Below are positions 41,723 to 50,370 of a stretch of DNA of 61,395 nt, in pieces (position 1 is the first letter of the stretch; every line of letters begins with the position of its first letter). The notes under the pieces were generated by a model. The model was not told where the DNA came from. It saw only the letters and a list, made by a program, of their open reading frames with translations, and searched no databases. This DNA is from a virus, in the IMG/VR virus record IMGVR_UViG_3300050821_005455, positions 1 to 61,395 of that record, one strand, 5' to 3'. A program made the position numbers and the translations under genes.

Positions 41723-43821
41723 TTTCTAAACCGCGGACCGCGTTGTATCTCCACGGCAAGCGGCAGCCCCTCAGCCCACGCAGGCGCCTCGGCGCACATC
41801 AATCGTCTAATCTCGTCGTCAGAGCCAAAGCCAAGAGGTACTTCCATAATAGGCTGATCATGAACAGAGCCAATAAGAGGATGCCCAGCACCACGCAGCT
41901 TGAACTTAGCAGCAACCAAAATATCTCGGCAGCCTGCTTGCGTCTCATTCTCGCAGAGCTTGCCGCCATACGTCGACGTGCGACCCCAGATCCGCTTGAC
42001 GGTGTCCATGCCATAGTAGTAGAGGGTTTCATCTCGAATCTCCGGACGATAGTACCAGAGCTTGCGCCCACTCGGCAGCCGAAGCAAGAGGTACTTGCCT
42101 TCGACCTTAAACATGATCCGCTTGTTCGCGACGGCGCGGATCTCGCCGGGGTTCGCCACCGCATTAAGCGAGGCTTCCTTAAGCTGCTTCCAGCCCAAGA
42201 CGATCTTGGGGTGCGCCCGGCGCCAAAGCCGCTTCAATCCCTCGCACGTGACCCAGAGCTTCTCGTCTAGATCGTAAGTCCGTCCGGTCTCGCAGGCGTA
42301 GGCCCAGGCATCCTGCGCCTCGAGCACGATATCGTCGGGGAGAGTGTCGTAGGCGGCAAGGAGCCTCTTGAGGTCGACGCGGTACGTCGCGCAGCCTTTG
42401 ATAAAGGCGGCAACTCCGCCCTCATATCCCAGGTAGAGGTCCATGCATTTTCCAAGCAGATACTCAATGGTGTCCTTCTTGACGGTTTCCACCGGGACGC
42501 CAAAAGATCGAGCGTAGACAACGGCATAGTTGTTTGGACCGATGCCTGCGTCATAGTCTCGAAATACCTTGAGCTTCCACTCCTCACCGAACATCCATGC
42601 ATTCCAGCGGGCCTCCACTCCGGCGTAGTCGGGGAACACCAACTCCTTGCCCTCATCCGCGATCAGGCAGCTGCGAATGCAGGAGGCCATGACCTTCATC
42701 GGGTCAACGCCTGCGAAGAGCGCGCGCAGGTATCCCAAGTCCCAAGTCTGCGCTGCGATGAGCGCCGTTTCTGGATCTTTGATCACAGGACGGAAAAGAT
42801 TTTGAAGCTGGACGATCACGGAGGACCACCGGCCCGTGCCCGCGCCGTAGAACATGAAGAGGTGGCGGAGCCGATTGCCTTTACCGACGGCAAGCCGCAT
42901 CGCGGGGTACTTCGCCACGGCCTTCATGCCGTAGGTCGAATAGATTTTGAGGACTTCCTTCACTTCCTCGGGGATATTCAGCAGCAAGACTTTGCGGACC
43001 GTGTCCGCCTGCAGATTCTCAAGCTCGGGGAATCCGTGGCTGCGGATCCACTGGGCGAGTTGCGCGTGTTGAGATGGTTTGACCCCGGTCTTCCTGACGC
43101 ACAAGGAGAGCAGTTCCCGCTTGTACTCGGCTATCAGAATCTCCATCGAATCAACGGCTTCGAGATCGACTCGCCATCCCCTATCGTTGAAATCCTGATC
43201 CATGTGGTAAACCGCAAGCTCCGCCTTGTCGAGAGGCGGAACAATAGCCCCGACAGAACGCTCTGCGCGAACGTCGGAGGCGTTATATGCGACCATCTCT
43301 AAAAAGCGAGATCGTTCCTCTAAAATACTAGGACGAGATCCGTCTTTGCGGGGCTTGCAAAGATATCGAAGGGCATTCACGCCACGCATATCTTTCTTGA
43401 ACGGCGCGTTGATAGCGTTGGCAGCGTCTTCTAAGGCGCCAGGGAGCCCATGCACCCGCATCTGAGCCATGACGCATCGCGTTTGCTCAATGGAGATCTT
43501 GGGAAAGTTGTAGCGCTGCCCTGCTGGGCCATTGAGCGTAAGTCTCTCGAAGGCCGCGTTATAAGCGAATACCAAGCCGCCAGATTCGATGTGCTGGCGC
43601 AAATCGACTGGCACCTCGGAACCAAAATAAAGCGCGCCGTCGACGTTCGGCGGCTTGAAAGCTGCATCTGCTGATGGAGTCCAAACGTTGACCGGGCCGC
43701 CATCGAAAGCGTAACCGACGCAAAGAATATCGGTGGATTCATCCTCCGAGTACCTGGACATGCCCGATTTTTTCAAATCACAGCGAGAAAAAGACTCGAT
43801 GTCGATGTGCAGATCAGACAT
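41719..43821 (-). CDS. Family A DNA polymerase with 3'-5' exonuclease
   Basis: 700 residues from the ATG at 43821; the longer frame overlaps the HNH gene. Exonuclease: D7/E9, N88xxF91 and YNASD (179-183). Polymerase: motif A DYAGVEAR (D398, E403), motif B K458...GYEGG, and motif C VHDQ (653-656). The usual motif C is VHDE, so the last acidic residue is replaced by Gln. Belongs to the phage type without a 5'-3' exonuclease and should replicate the genome with the SSB and primase-helicase nearby. Confidence 0.95.
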   Translation of the reverse strand: MSDLHIDIESFSRCDLKKSGMSRYSEDESTDILCVGYAFDGGPVNVWTPSADAAFKPPNVDGALYFGSEVPVDLRQHIESGGLVFAYNAAFERLTLNGPAGQRYNFPKISIEQTRCVMAQMRVHGLPGALEDAANAINAPFKKDMRGVNALRYLCKPRKDGSRPSILEERSRFLEMVAYNASDVRAERSVGAIVPPLDKAELAVYHMDQDFNDRGWRVDLEAVDSMEILIAEYKRELLSLCVRKTGVKPSQHAQLAQWIRSHGFPELENLQADTVRKVLLLNIPEEVKEVLKIYSTYGMKAVAKYPAMRLAVGKGNRLRHLFMFYGAGTGRWSSVIVQLQNLFRPVIKDPETALIAAQTWDLGYLRALFAGVDPMKVMASCIRSCLIADEGKELVFPDYAGVEARWNAWMFGEEWKLKVFRDYDAGIGPNNYAVVYARSFGVPVETVKKDTIEYLLGKCMDLYLGYEGGVAAFIKGCATYRVDLKRLLAAYDTLPDDIVLEAQDAWAYACETGRTYDLDEKLWVTCEGLKRLWRRAHPKIVLGWKQLKEASLNAVANPGEIRAVANKRIMFKVEGKYLLLRLPSGRKLWYYRPEIRDETLYYYGMDTVKRIWGRTSTYGGKLCENETQAGCRDILVAAKFKLRGAGHPLIGSVHDQPIMEVPLGFGSDDEIRRLMCAEAPAWAEGLPLAVEIQRGPRFRK

Positions 43822-44311
43822 GGTTCCAGCTGACGCCGCAGCAGGCAGCGGAAATCGTCGAGATGTGCACTCCATACCGGGTTGCGAGCGCCTTTAAGGG
43901 GACGTTTCGCGCTCGCATCTTACGGATGTACCGGATGCTTTGCGTTTTAAGGACTGAGTTGCCGACGCGGGCTCCGCGCAGCCTTGTGCCGTGCCGAATC
44001 TTGTCCTGCTCGTTGCTCGCGTGGAGCGCCCAGCGAAGATTGCCGAGTCGATTGTCGGCGGCCTTCCCGTTGCGATGCGCTCCCTCGTGCTTGTCAGTAG
44101 GAGGCGACCCTTTGAACGCGGCAAGCACCAACCGATGCACGAGCACGCAAACTGCATTGCGTTTCGGTGAGCAAAGCCAAGTCTGCAAATACTTGTTACC
44201 GTGTCGATGCTGAGCCTTAATGTGTCCGGTGCGCGGGTTGCGCACACGGCCCAAATCGCTGACCTCGTAAAGCCCCTCCCATCCCGGCACGGCTTTCCAG
44301 CGCTCTTTCAT
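43814..44311 (-). CDS. HNH homing endonuclease (NUMOD4 type)
   Basis: 165 residues. NUMOD4 start (WKAVPGWEGLYEVSDLGRVR), HNH centre (VHRLVLAAFKG... EGAHRNGKAADNRLGNLRW) and a C-terminal helix-turn-helix (SIRYIRKMRARNVPLKALAT). A site-specific nuclease inserted just upstream of, and overlapping by 8 nt, the polymerase gene, a usual place for free-standing homing enzymes. Confidence 0.9.
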   Translation of the reverse strand: MKERWKAVPGWEGLYEVSDLGRVRNPRTGHIKAQHRHGNKYLQTWLCSPKRNAVCVLVHRLVLAAFKGSPPTDKHEGAHRNGKAADNRLGNLRWALHASNEQDKIRHGTRLRGARVGNSVLKTQSIRYIRKMRARNVPLKALATRYGVHISTISAACCGVSWNHV

Positions 44312-44442
44312 CCAACGCGCACCAAGAATCCGTAGCTCTCCAACTGCTGCCGATTCCAGTCCAGCAACTCGGGCTTACAGAGGACCGTCTTCCAGCGCTC
44401 TAGCTTGACGCTCCACACGCGAAGTCTGATTCGGCCGCTCAT
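44308..44442 (-). CDS. 44-residue basic protein
   Basis: ATG overlaps the stop of the cupin gene (TGATG) and its stop overlaps the HNH start (ATGA). Sequence SGRIRLRVWSVKLERWKTVL..., basic and Trp-rich, no recognised family. Supported by packing rather than homology. Confidence 0.55.
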   Translation of the reverse strand: MSGRIRLRVWSVKLERWKTVLCKPELLDWNRQQLESYGFLVRVG

Positions 44443-44897
44443 CAGCCGCACCCTCGGCCGACTTCAGAAACGCCATCGGCGTAATAATCTCGCGAATTGT
44501 TGTACTCGTCGGCGTCCCGCCAGCCGAACGAGCACCAATACCCCCACCGTCGGCGCGCCGGCCAGCGCAGCCACAAGGTCCATACCGGGCCGTCGATAAG
44601 CTCGACCCGGTGCGGAGTCTCGGCCTTACGGAAACAGGGGAAAAACGGCCATCGAACGGCAAGCGTGTACACGCGGTCTCCGTGCTCGTAATCGCATAGA
44701 GGGTGGAAGAGTACCTCACGAAATCGACCGGTCAAGAGAATCGACACGTTGTCGGCCTTATGGTCATGCAGCGCGCGGTCATCGTCAGATCGGTGCCACC
44801 GGTGCAGCGATAGCTGCCACCCGCGCCACGTGAGCAAATGCCAACGAGTAGTCTGCGGGTTGTTCCGCGGGCCAATAATCAGATCCGGTTTACGCAT
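44442..44897 (-). CDS. Cupin-fold protein
   Basis: 151 residues. WHLLTWRGWQLSLHRWHRSD, then LHDHKADNVSILLTGRFRE is the HxH...G cupin core, and TPHRVELIDGPVW supplies the second His motif. Small cupins with this wording occur in many phages with unknown substrate. A structured non-coding stretch precedes its start. Confidence 0.75.
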   Translation of the reverse strand: MRKPDLIIGPRNNPQTTRWHLLTWRGWQLSLHRWHRSDDDRALHDHKADNVSILLTGRFREVLFHPLCDYEHGDRVYTLAVRWPFFPCFRKAETPHRVELIDGPVWTLWLRWPARRRWGYWCSFGWRDADEYNNSRDYYADGVSEVGRGCG

Positions 44898-45014
44898 ATA
44901 GGGGCCGGGCGCCGGCGGTACCTCTGGCTCCTAATTAAGGCTGGTAGCCACAGGAGCCTGCCTTCCGGCGCCCGATAACCTCTTAGAGTGGCCGAACACT
45001 AAACACGATAACCG
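44898..45014 (-). promoter_or_regulatory. Nested inverted repeats, probable structured RNA element
   Basis: 117 bp without a gene. GGGCGCCGG (44907-44915) pairs with CCGGCGCCC (44965-44973); inside it GGCTCCT (44926-44932) pairs with AGGAGCC (44952-44958), and inside that GGCT/AGCC around 44939-44949 forms a small hairpin. The set would fold into one extended stem with internal loops in the leader of the cupin gene. No T-run follows, so a simple terminator is unlikely. Confidence 0.55.
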
Positions 45015-45665
45015 TTAATCGAAACCCAAATCCGACGAGTCGCCGCCTTCGTCTTCCAGCGCTTGGAACTCGTCCTCTGCGGCAATGTCGCCCTGACCGA
45101 AGGCCGGGTACTTAGGCTCGCCCTCAACGAACTGCACACCGCGCAGGTTCACTCCGAGGCGCTTTGCGTACTGGTTGTCCTGCCCCCAGATCGTGATCGA
45201 AGTGATACCGAGGCAGCCCGAGTACGGGAACTGCTTGTCGCCCGGAACGACCTCTTTGCCGTTGCGGCCAGCGACCGCGGGCCGAAGCATCGAGTTGTGC
45301 GCAGGCACCACGAACATGCCGTCGTAGCCGTCGTATTCCTTCGAGGAACCGTCATAGAACGCGATCTTGATCCCGTCGTCCTTGGTCTTCGGATCGGGCT
45401 GCTCGACGCCAGGGATGAACTGGGCGGCGATGCGGCGCAGCGCGAGCGGCACTAAGCCGTAAGACAGCTTCCCGATATCCGCCGCCGTTTTGACAACGAG
45501 CTTGATGCTCTCAAGCTGTAGCTTGTCTGCCGGGTCGAGGAGCGTCGTCGCTTCCCAACGCGGATCGCCTTTGCCGTCGAAGGCCTTGGGCTCGATCAGC
45601 CGGAGGAAGCTCTCGCGTCCCCTGATTCGAATCGGCTCGGATGTGAAAATCTCTTTCTTCGCCAT
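45015..45665 (-). CDS. DUF2815 single-stranded DNA-binding protein
   Basis: 216 residues. Start RIRGRESFLRLIEPKAF and the end AEDEFQALEDE...SSDLGFD, an acidic tail with terminal aromatic, match the DUF2815 SSB group that accompanies DUF2800 nucleases and family A polymerases. Binds ssDNA at the fork and recruits partners through its tail. AGGAGAC site. Confidence 0.85.
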   Translation of the reverse strand: MAKKEIFTSEPIRIRGRESFLRLIEPKAFDGKGDPRWEATTLLDPADKLQLESIKLVVKTAADIGKLSYGLVPLALRRIAAQFIPGVEQPDPKTKDDGIKIAFYDGSSKEYDGYDGMFVVPAHNSMLRPAVAGRNGKEVVPGDKQFPYSGCLGITSITIWGQDNQYAKRLGVNLRGVQFVEGEPKYPAFGQGDIAAEDEFQALEDEGGDSSDLGFD

Positions 45666-45701
45666 GCTAGTCGTCTCCTGTAAAGTAATGCAGCAAGCCT
45701 T

Positions 45702-46040
45702 CTACTCGTCTTGGTGCTCGTCACCAACCAGATCGCCAGTGTTTGGAATGACCTGCCGACAGCGATCGTCATACAGACAGATCATACGGAAGTCTTTGCG
45801 GTCAGTCACGTCCAACCGCTGCTTTAAGTATTGGAGACACCAGTCGCTGATGAGCTGAGCCTGCGCCGGATCGATGGCTCGCGCGGTGACGATCTTGACC
45901 TTGATGCCCTTGCGGAGCCAACGCTTCACGCGCTCGAGCATCGGCAAGATCGGCTCGCCGAGGACGCCCGCTTGGAAGTTGCCGGGCTCGTAGTGCGCCA
46001 AAGTTGCGTCAAAGTCGACGCCGATCCAACCCTTACTCAT
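45702..46040 (-). CDS. HAD-like phosphatase
   Basis: 112 residues; the ATG at 46040 has GGAGG upstream, the longer frame does not. DxDxT motif I in VDFDATL (D9, D11), motif II-like IVTARA, and a C-terminal DDR. A small HAD hydrolase probably acting on a nucleotide or sugar phosphate. It sits between the SSB and the DUF2800 gene. Confidence 0.75.
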   Translation of the reverse strand: MSKGWIGVDFDATLAHYEPGNFQAGVLGEPILPMLERVKRWLRKGIKVKIVTARAIDPAQAQLISDWCLQYLKQRLDVTDRKDFRMICLYDDRCRQVIPNTGDLVGDEHQDE

Positions 46041-47292
46041 CTGTGTCCTCCAAATTATCGAACTCAAGGGCCGCAGTCGTGGTGATAGCGGGCTTAGGAT
46101 CCGTCGGCGGCGCGAGACGCGGTTTGCCCTTGGGCTTCTTCACCAGCAGATCCTTCCCCTCGGGGAACATCACTTCGGCAAACTTCTTCTTGCCCATCGC
46201 CTTCTCAGCCTTCGAAGGACTCATAAGCTTCTTCTCGTAGGGCTCGACGCCAGCATCGACTAGCACTTCGTAGATGACGTCCTCATCTGCGGCGTAGACG
46301 CGATTCGATCGGCCCTCGACTAGTTTCCAGCCGCCTAGATCCTCGCCGGCAATCAGCCGAGCAACCGAATCCTTTTCGAACTCTTTGATCCATGCCTTCA
46401 GCATCGGCAAGAGCGGTAGGATTGCCTTGCGGCGCTCTGGGGATAGCTCCGGGAGTTCGACCTTGGCCGCGACTACGGAGTTCTCAAGCTCCTGCGCATC
46501 GAGGTTCTCGAAGGCCCCGTCGCCGAGCACCAGCTGAATCGCGCTGTTCTGGCGCACCGCGCACTTCTTGCGGATGCGGCAGAATTGGCACCACGTCCCG
46601 GCCTCGAAATCGGCGCCCAAGAGCACCTTCTCGGCCCAGCCGGGGATGGTTTTCTTAGCCCACTCCAGCAACTGCGATGTGTGAATCGTCCACTCATCCT
46701 TGTGCCCGAGGCGTGGCTGGGAGATGCGTAGTATGAAGTGCTGGATCTCGTGGCTCCAGTCATAGTCTTCATAGACTCCGAGAGCCTGCAGCAAGAGCTG
46801 AGTGTTCCATTTGGCGAACTCCTGAACTCCCTTGCCGTGCTTAAAATCGGTGATCGTGCACCAGTGATCGGCGATGCGCGCGTCATCCAGGGTGCCGAAG
46901 GTCTTGCCGAATTGATCAATGACTCCGCGCGGCATCCACTTCGAGTAGTCGATGCGCTGTTCGACAAGCGTGAGTTCGGAGGGCGACTCGGCGCACCAAT
47001 CGACGAACTCGTCCACGCTGTCAGTGAATTCTTCGTTGATCTTGAATTTGTACTTGTCGACGACAAAGACGTTTCCCATCCAGTCGGTGGATGGGCGGCC
47101 GGTGTTGCGCACTAACTCGGAGAGGTAGTGCGCTGCGGTGCCTTCAGCCGCGTACTCGCTCTCGTCGTCCGGCGTGTCCTTAGACGCATGGACAGAGCCC
47201 GGACAGTGCATTGTCCGCTTGGAGGATGAAGGGCCCAGGGGCGAATGCTCGCCCCGGGGAACCACTACCACTACTTCATTTGGCGGGGACAT
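46033..47292 (-). CDS. DUF2800 RecB-like nuclease
   Basis: 419 residues. CPGSV, the EYAAEGTAAHYL helix, RIADHWCTITDFKHGKG (PD-(D/E)xK core) and the Cys-rich TWCQFCRIRKKCAVR, which could ligate an iron-sulfur cluster, fit the DUF2800 family. A processing nuclease, usually next to DUF2815 SSBs, with a role in recombination-dependent replication. Confidence 0.85.
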   Translation of the reverse strand: MSPPNEVVVVVPRGEHSPLGPSSSKRTMHCPGSVHASKDTPDDESEYAAEGTAAHYLSELVRNTGRPSTDWMGNVFVVDKYKFKINEEFTDSVDEFVDWCAESPSELTLVEQRIDYSKWMPRGVIDQFGKTFGTLDDARIADHWCTITDFKHGKGVQEFAKWNTQLLLQALGVYEDYDWSHEIQHFILRISQPRLGHKDEWTIHTSQLLEWAKKTIPGWAEKVLLGADFEAGTWCQFCRIRKKCAVRQNSAIQLVLGDGAFENLDAQELENSVVAAKVELPELSPERRKAILPLLPMLKAWIKEFEKDSVARLIAGEDLGGWKLVEGRSNRVYAADEDVIYEVLVDAGVEPYEKKLMSPSKAEKAMGKKKFAEVMFPEGKDLLVKKPKGKPRLAPPTDPKPAITTTAALEFDNLEDTDE

Positions 47293-47938
47293 AGCTCGCG
47301 CAAGCGTCGATCACGGCTTGGTACTTCGCTTCGTCCAGCGTCGAGATCGTCGGGTTGCCGTCGCGCGTGAACTTCTTGAGGACTCCCAGCGCGTGGTCCT
47401 TGTGACCGTGCTTGGTCTGGCACTCCGTCAGTGCCTTGCGAAGCTGCTCGATCGTGGCCTTCGGAGTCTCCTTAGCCGGCGCGGCATTCTCGCCGAACAA
47501 GTCATCGTCAGAAGGGGATGCACTCTTCGTCGCAGTCTGGCCACTCGGGGCCTTCGTATCCTTTGCGGGGGAAGTGACCTCGGTCGCAGAGCCGAACAAC
47601 TCCGCTTCCGCAGCAGCCTGTGCAGAGGCTGCCGTCGTAGTCGCGGCCGACGTGCTCGAAGCATTCCTTGCACGAGGCTTCTTGTCTTTTGGGGGCACTT
47701 GGCCCTCCGCTGCGGCAGAAGCTGCGTCCGGAGGTGCTAGTGGCGCACTTGAAGAACGCTGCCCAGGGATTCCTGGGATCTCCTCAATCGCCCGCAAGCC
47801 GACAGGCAGCGAAATTGAATACACGTTGCCGTACGCGCCGCCTTCGTGCAAATAGATGTCCGCCCGAGTGACCTGCGCATTGGGAAACTTCGCAACGAAG
47901 TCTGCCAATTGCTCCAATACTTTCTTCGATTCCATCAT
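47276..47938 (-). CDS. Hypothetical protein with Ala/Ser/Thr-rich linker
   Basis: 220 residues. Folded N-terminus (1-60) and C-terminus (160-220, KATIEQLRKALTECQTKHGH...), joined by a long disordered Ala/Ser/Pro linker with acidic patches. Located within the replication block and overlapping the DUF2800 start; may be a binding partner of the nuclease or SSB. No recognised family. Confidence 0.65.
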   Translation of the reverse strand: MMESKKVLEQLADFVAKFPNAQVTRADIYLHEGGAYGNVYSISLPVGLRAIEEIPGIPGQRSSSAPLAPPDAASAAAEGQVPPKDKKPRARNASSTSAATTTAASAQAAAEAELFGSATEVTSPAKDTKAPSGQTATKSASPSDDDLFGENAAPAKETPKATIEQLRKALTECQTKHGHKDHALGVLKKFTRDGNPTISTLDEAKYQAVIDACASYVPAK

Positions 47939-47944
47939 TCTCTC

Positions 47945-48208
47945 CTATGTTTTAACAACCGAATATTTTCCCAACCTAGTAGGTCGAGTGATGCATGCCT
48001 TCGGGATGAAATAAACGTTCCCAACATCCCCTCCTGATAAATCCATGCGCGCGGAGATCTTAACGCCGAGCTTATTCTCATCCAAGAGCCAACCGACACT
48101 TTTGATACTTGACGGCTTTGTCGCGTAGTAATCAACTTCGCACCAACTATGCGAACTCCAAGCATCATTCCATTCTACGATGACGAGCACTCGCTTATTC
48201 TTGCTCAT
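47945..48208 (-). CDS. Hypothetical 87-residue protein
   Basis: Mixed alpha/beta, Trp/Tyr-rich with two Cys. Start overlaps the end of the dATP/dGTP diphosphohydrolase-like gene (ATGA). No recognised family. Confidence 0.65.
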   Translation of the reverse strand: MSKNKRVLVIVEWNDAWSSHSWCEVDYYATKPSSIKSVGWLLDENKLGVKISARMDLSGGDVGNVYFIPKACITRPTRLGKYSVVKT

Positions 48209-48561
48209 TTGCGTTGCACCTTTGGTGGTCTATCGTCATTGAACATCGGTGAGTCGATCACATCAAGGATCATTCCCAGGCAGGCCGCGCCGTGTTTGAC
48301 ATGGTGCACCTTCGAATCAGGAGCAAGGTCGTCCTCATCGAGGCGGTCCCACCAGTCTTTGAGATGCCGGAGCACGGCTGCGTAATAGACACTCGCCGAG
48401 ATTTTGTTCTCGCGCCAATTGTACGGCCCGTACTTCTCTGCGCCATCAGCGAATGCCTCAGCGGCCCCCGCGGTAAGCGCCGGCGGACAAAGGTGCATTG
48501 GGCACTTCTTTGCGCCCTCCGCGGTCTTGGGATTGTTGTCAGGATAGCTCACGGATGCCAT
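48205..48561 (-). CDS. dATP/dGTP diphosphohydrolase N-terminal-domain protein (DUF5664-like)
   Basis: 118 residues starting MASVSYPDNNPKTAEGAKK; the upstream extension overlaps the neighbouring gene. LTAGAAEAFADGAEKYGPYNWR and YYAAVLRHLKDWWD are the hallmark helices of the MazG-like family sometimes named dATP/dGTP diphosphohydrolase, N-terminal. Would remove selected dNTPs. Its location near the DpdA-like and deoxyribosyltransferase-like genes points to nucleotide-pool control. Confidence 0.75.
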   Translation of the reverse strand: MASVSYPDNNPKTAEGAKKCPMHLCPPALTAGAAEAFADGAEKYGPYNWRENKISASVYYAAVLRHLKDWWDRLDEDDLAPDSKVHHVKHGAACLGMILDVIDSPMFNDDRPPKVQRK

Positions 48562-50156
48562 CTCCCCTTGATATAAATCACGAGTTGACGCTTCCCGTTG
48601 GGGTGGATGATTCCGTCGACGTGGAGCCAATCGCTCGGAGAGCCCTTGGCATACTTGAGATCGAGACGCGAACCTGTGCCAACGGACCAACAGCCTTCAT
48701 CGATACCCGGACCGTGCACGTGTCCGATGAAAGAGCGCTCGCCGATCCGGCGCAGATTTCGCCTAGAACCTCGTGCACCTTTTGGGCCCTTATCCCCGTG
48801 CATTCCACACTGAACGCCTTTGAATTTGAGGGACTCTCCGAGAGCCAGGCACCGAACGCGAGGAATACGAGCCTTCTCGACCCAATAGGGAAAGGGTGCC
48901 GGGTATGCAGCCCCACCGGGATCCATCCGTGCCCCGCGAACCATCGCAAGCGCAGTTTCCAGATAAAATTCGGCATTGCGCGGGTCAGCGCGCCAATCAA
49001 CGTCGCTGACCCAACGCCTGAGCATGTCGTCATGGTTGGAATAGACGATCCAGGTTTTTGCCCATTCTGGATTGCGCTGCCGGATGAAAGCGAGGTCTTC
49101 ATTTACTTCTTGGCCTACAGCATCCAGCCCGGCATGGTGCTTCGCGTACCGGATAAAGGGGTCGTGTCGGTCCCAATGGTTCTCTGCTTGAGCATCGTGC
49201 GTATCATGCCACACGATGTTCTTTGGTTTCAACACATGAATGATGCCGGCGCCCAAATCCCAGCGCGCTTTGTCTACGGTTTCATCGCGCACAGCGCGGT
49301 GCACGTCGCCCAAGATATGCGCTTCGGGACGCAATTGACGCGTGATTCCATCGGCGCGGAAGTGCACGACGCCATCTCGGGGCGTAATGTCGTAGAAAGA
49401 GCCCGATTTGTCAGCGACTAGGTGCCGCAGCCAGAAGAGATCGCCTTCGGTCTCGACGATCACGGCTCCTAGCGTGTGATGGAACTCGCCGGTTTTGCCA
49501 ACTTTCGAAAGCGAGTAATTCGTGTCTTGGGTGCAGGCGCCGGTCGTCGTCATGAGCTTCGCCATCTTGCCCGCGGGCGTCGCAACGGTCGTCATCTGCA
49601 ACTTCGGATGCGGCACGATCGAGGAGAGCGCCCCGGTCATGCCTTCGAGGCCCGAGAGCGGCAGAGTCGCAGTAGGCTGGATGGGCACGTCGCCTAGCAC
49701 TTCGATATTGGCATTGATCTTATAGCGCGCATTCCAGAGGTACGGTGTTAGCTCCTTCGCCCAGGAATATATGCCCTCTTCTTTGGCTTTCTTCTCTTCC
49801 TTGCGTGAAGTTGGATTGCGATAGATATATGCGCCCACGAGTAACTCTGCGTTGTAGAAGACCACAGCGCGCTGCAGCGCTGCCCAGAATCCAGGATGGA
49901 CTCGAGTCAGATTTTGCGCGGCCGTGCAGATGTAAGTAGTTTTCTTGAGTTCGCGCTTAAATACTGGCGGCGGCCCTACGGGCTTGTTGCTGCGGTCATG
50001 TGCGATCTTGCGCTCTGGAGCCTGCGTTTTATGGCAGTAGACTTGAGTCCCGTTTACCTTACTACCGCAAGCCCAGCGCTGTTTGCCGGCGTATGAACCG
50101 TCCTTGTACATAGGCTTGCCGCATTTGGGGCACGGATAGCGCTTAGTCTTCAGCAT
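48549..50156 (-). CDS. Metallophosphoesterase, T5 A1-like
   Basis: 535 residues from ATG at 50156 (ATGs at 50189 and further up are possible). Zinc-ribbon start (CPKCGKP, then C, C), a long middle domain, then a calcineurin-type set: WHDTHDAQAENHWDRHD, YSNHDDMLRRW and GHVHGPG. Similar proteins exist in T5-like phages, where the A1 protein is needed for host DNA breakdown; whether this one does the same is inference. Last in a three-gene run with the small genes at 50143 and 50367. Confidence 0.75.
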   Translation of the reverse strand: MLKTKRYPCPKCGKPMYKDGSYAGKQRWACGSKVNGTQVYCHKTQAPERKIAHDRSNKPVGPPPVFKRELKKTTYICTAAQNLTRVHPGFWAALQRAVVFYNAELLVGAYIYRNPTSRKEEKKAKEEGIYSWAKELTPYLWNARYKINANIEVLGDVPIQPTATLPLSGLEGMTGALSSIVPHPKLQMTTVATPAGKMAKLMTTTGACTQDTNYSLSKVGKTGEFHHTLGAVIVETEGDLFWLRHLVADKSGSFYDITPRDGVVHFRADGITRQLRPEAHILGDVHRAVRDETVDKARWDLGAGIIHVLKPKNIVWHDTHDAQAENHWDRHDPFIRYAKHHAGLDAVGQEVNEDLAFIRQRNPEWAKTWIVYSNHDDMLRRWVSDVDWRADPRNAEFYLETALAMVRGARMDPGGAAYPAPFPYWVEKARIPRVRCLALGESLKFKGVQCGMHGDKGPKGARGSRRNLRRIGERSFIGHVHGPGIDEGCWSVGTGSRLDLKYAKGSPSDWLHVDGIIHPNGKRQLVIYIKGRWHP

Positions 50157-50370
50157 CTTGCCGCGCTTCTTTTTGATCCTCAGGCTCATCGATGACGTCG
50201 GCGTCCTCCGGCACGGCCTCACGAACCAGCGGAAAGCAGACCTCGCGGCCGTTCTTCGCGGCGATGCCGCCGACGAGGTTCTCTACCTTGCGCAGCGCAT
50301 GCTGCTTGTTGTCGGCCCAGACGTACCAAGGCAGCGTGCAAATGTCGTCCTTGACTTTGAAGTAGCTCAT
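50143..50370 (-). CDS. Hypothetical 75-residue acidic protein
   Basis: Starts MSYFKVKDDICTLPWYVWAD with GGAGAT upstream; acidic C-terminus. Overlaps both neighbours. The Trp/Tyr-rich start is seen in small phage proteins that accompany the metallophosphoesterase; no known role. Confidence 0.65.
   Translation of the reverse strand: MSYFKVKDDICTLPWYVWADNKQHALRKVENLVGGIAAKNGREVCFPLVREAVPEDADVIDEPEDQKEARQDAED

Noticed and set aside
40836-48561. 2-aminoadenine (Z) genome
   Set aside because: A dATP/dGTP diphosphohydrolase-like domain is present but no PurZ-type synthetase gene, so a deazaguanine is the better hypothesis.
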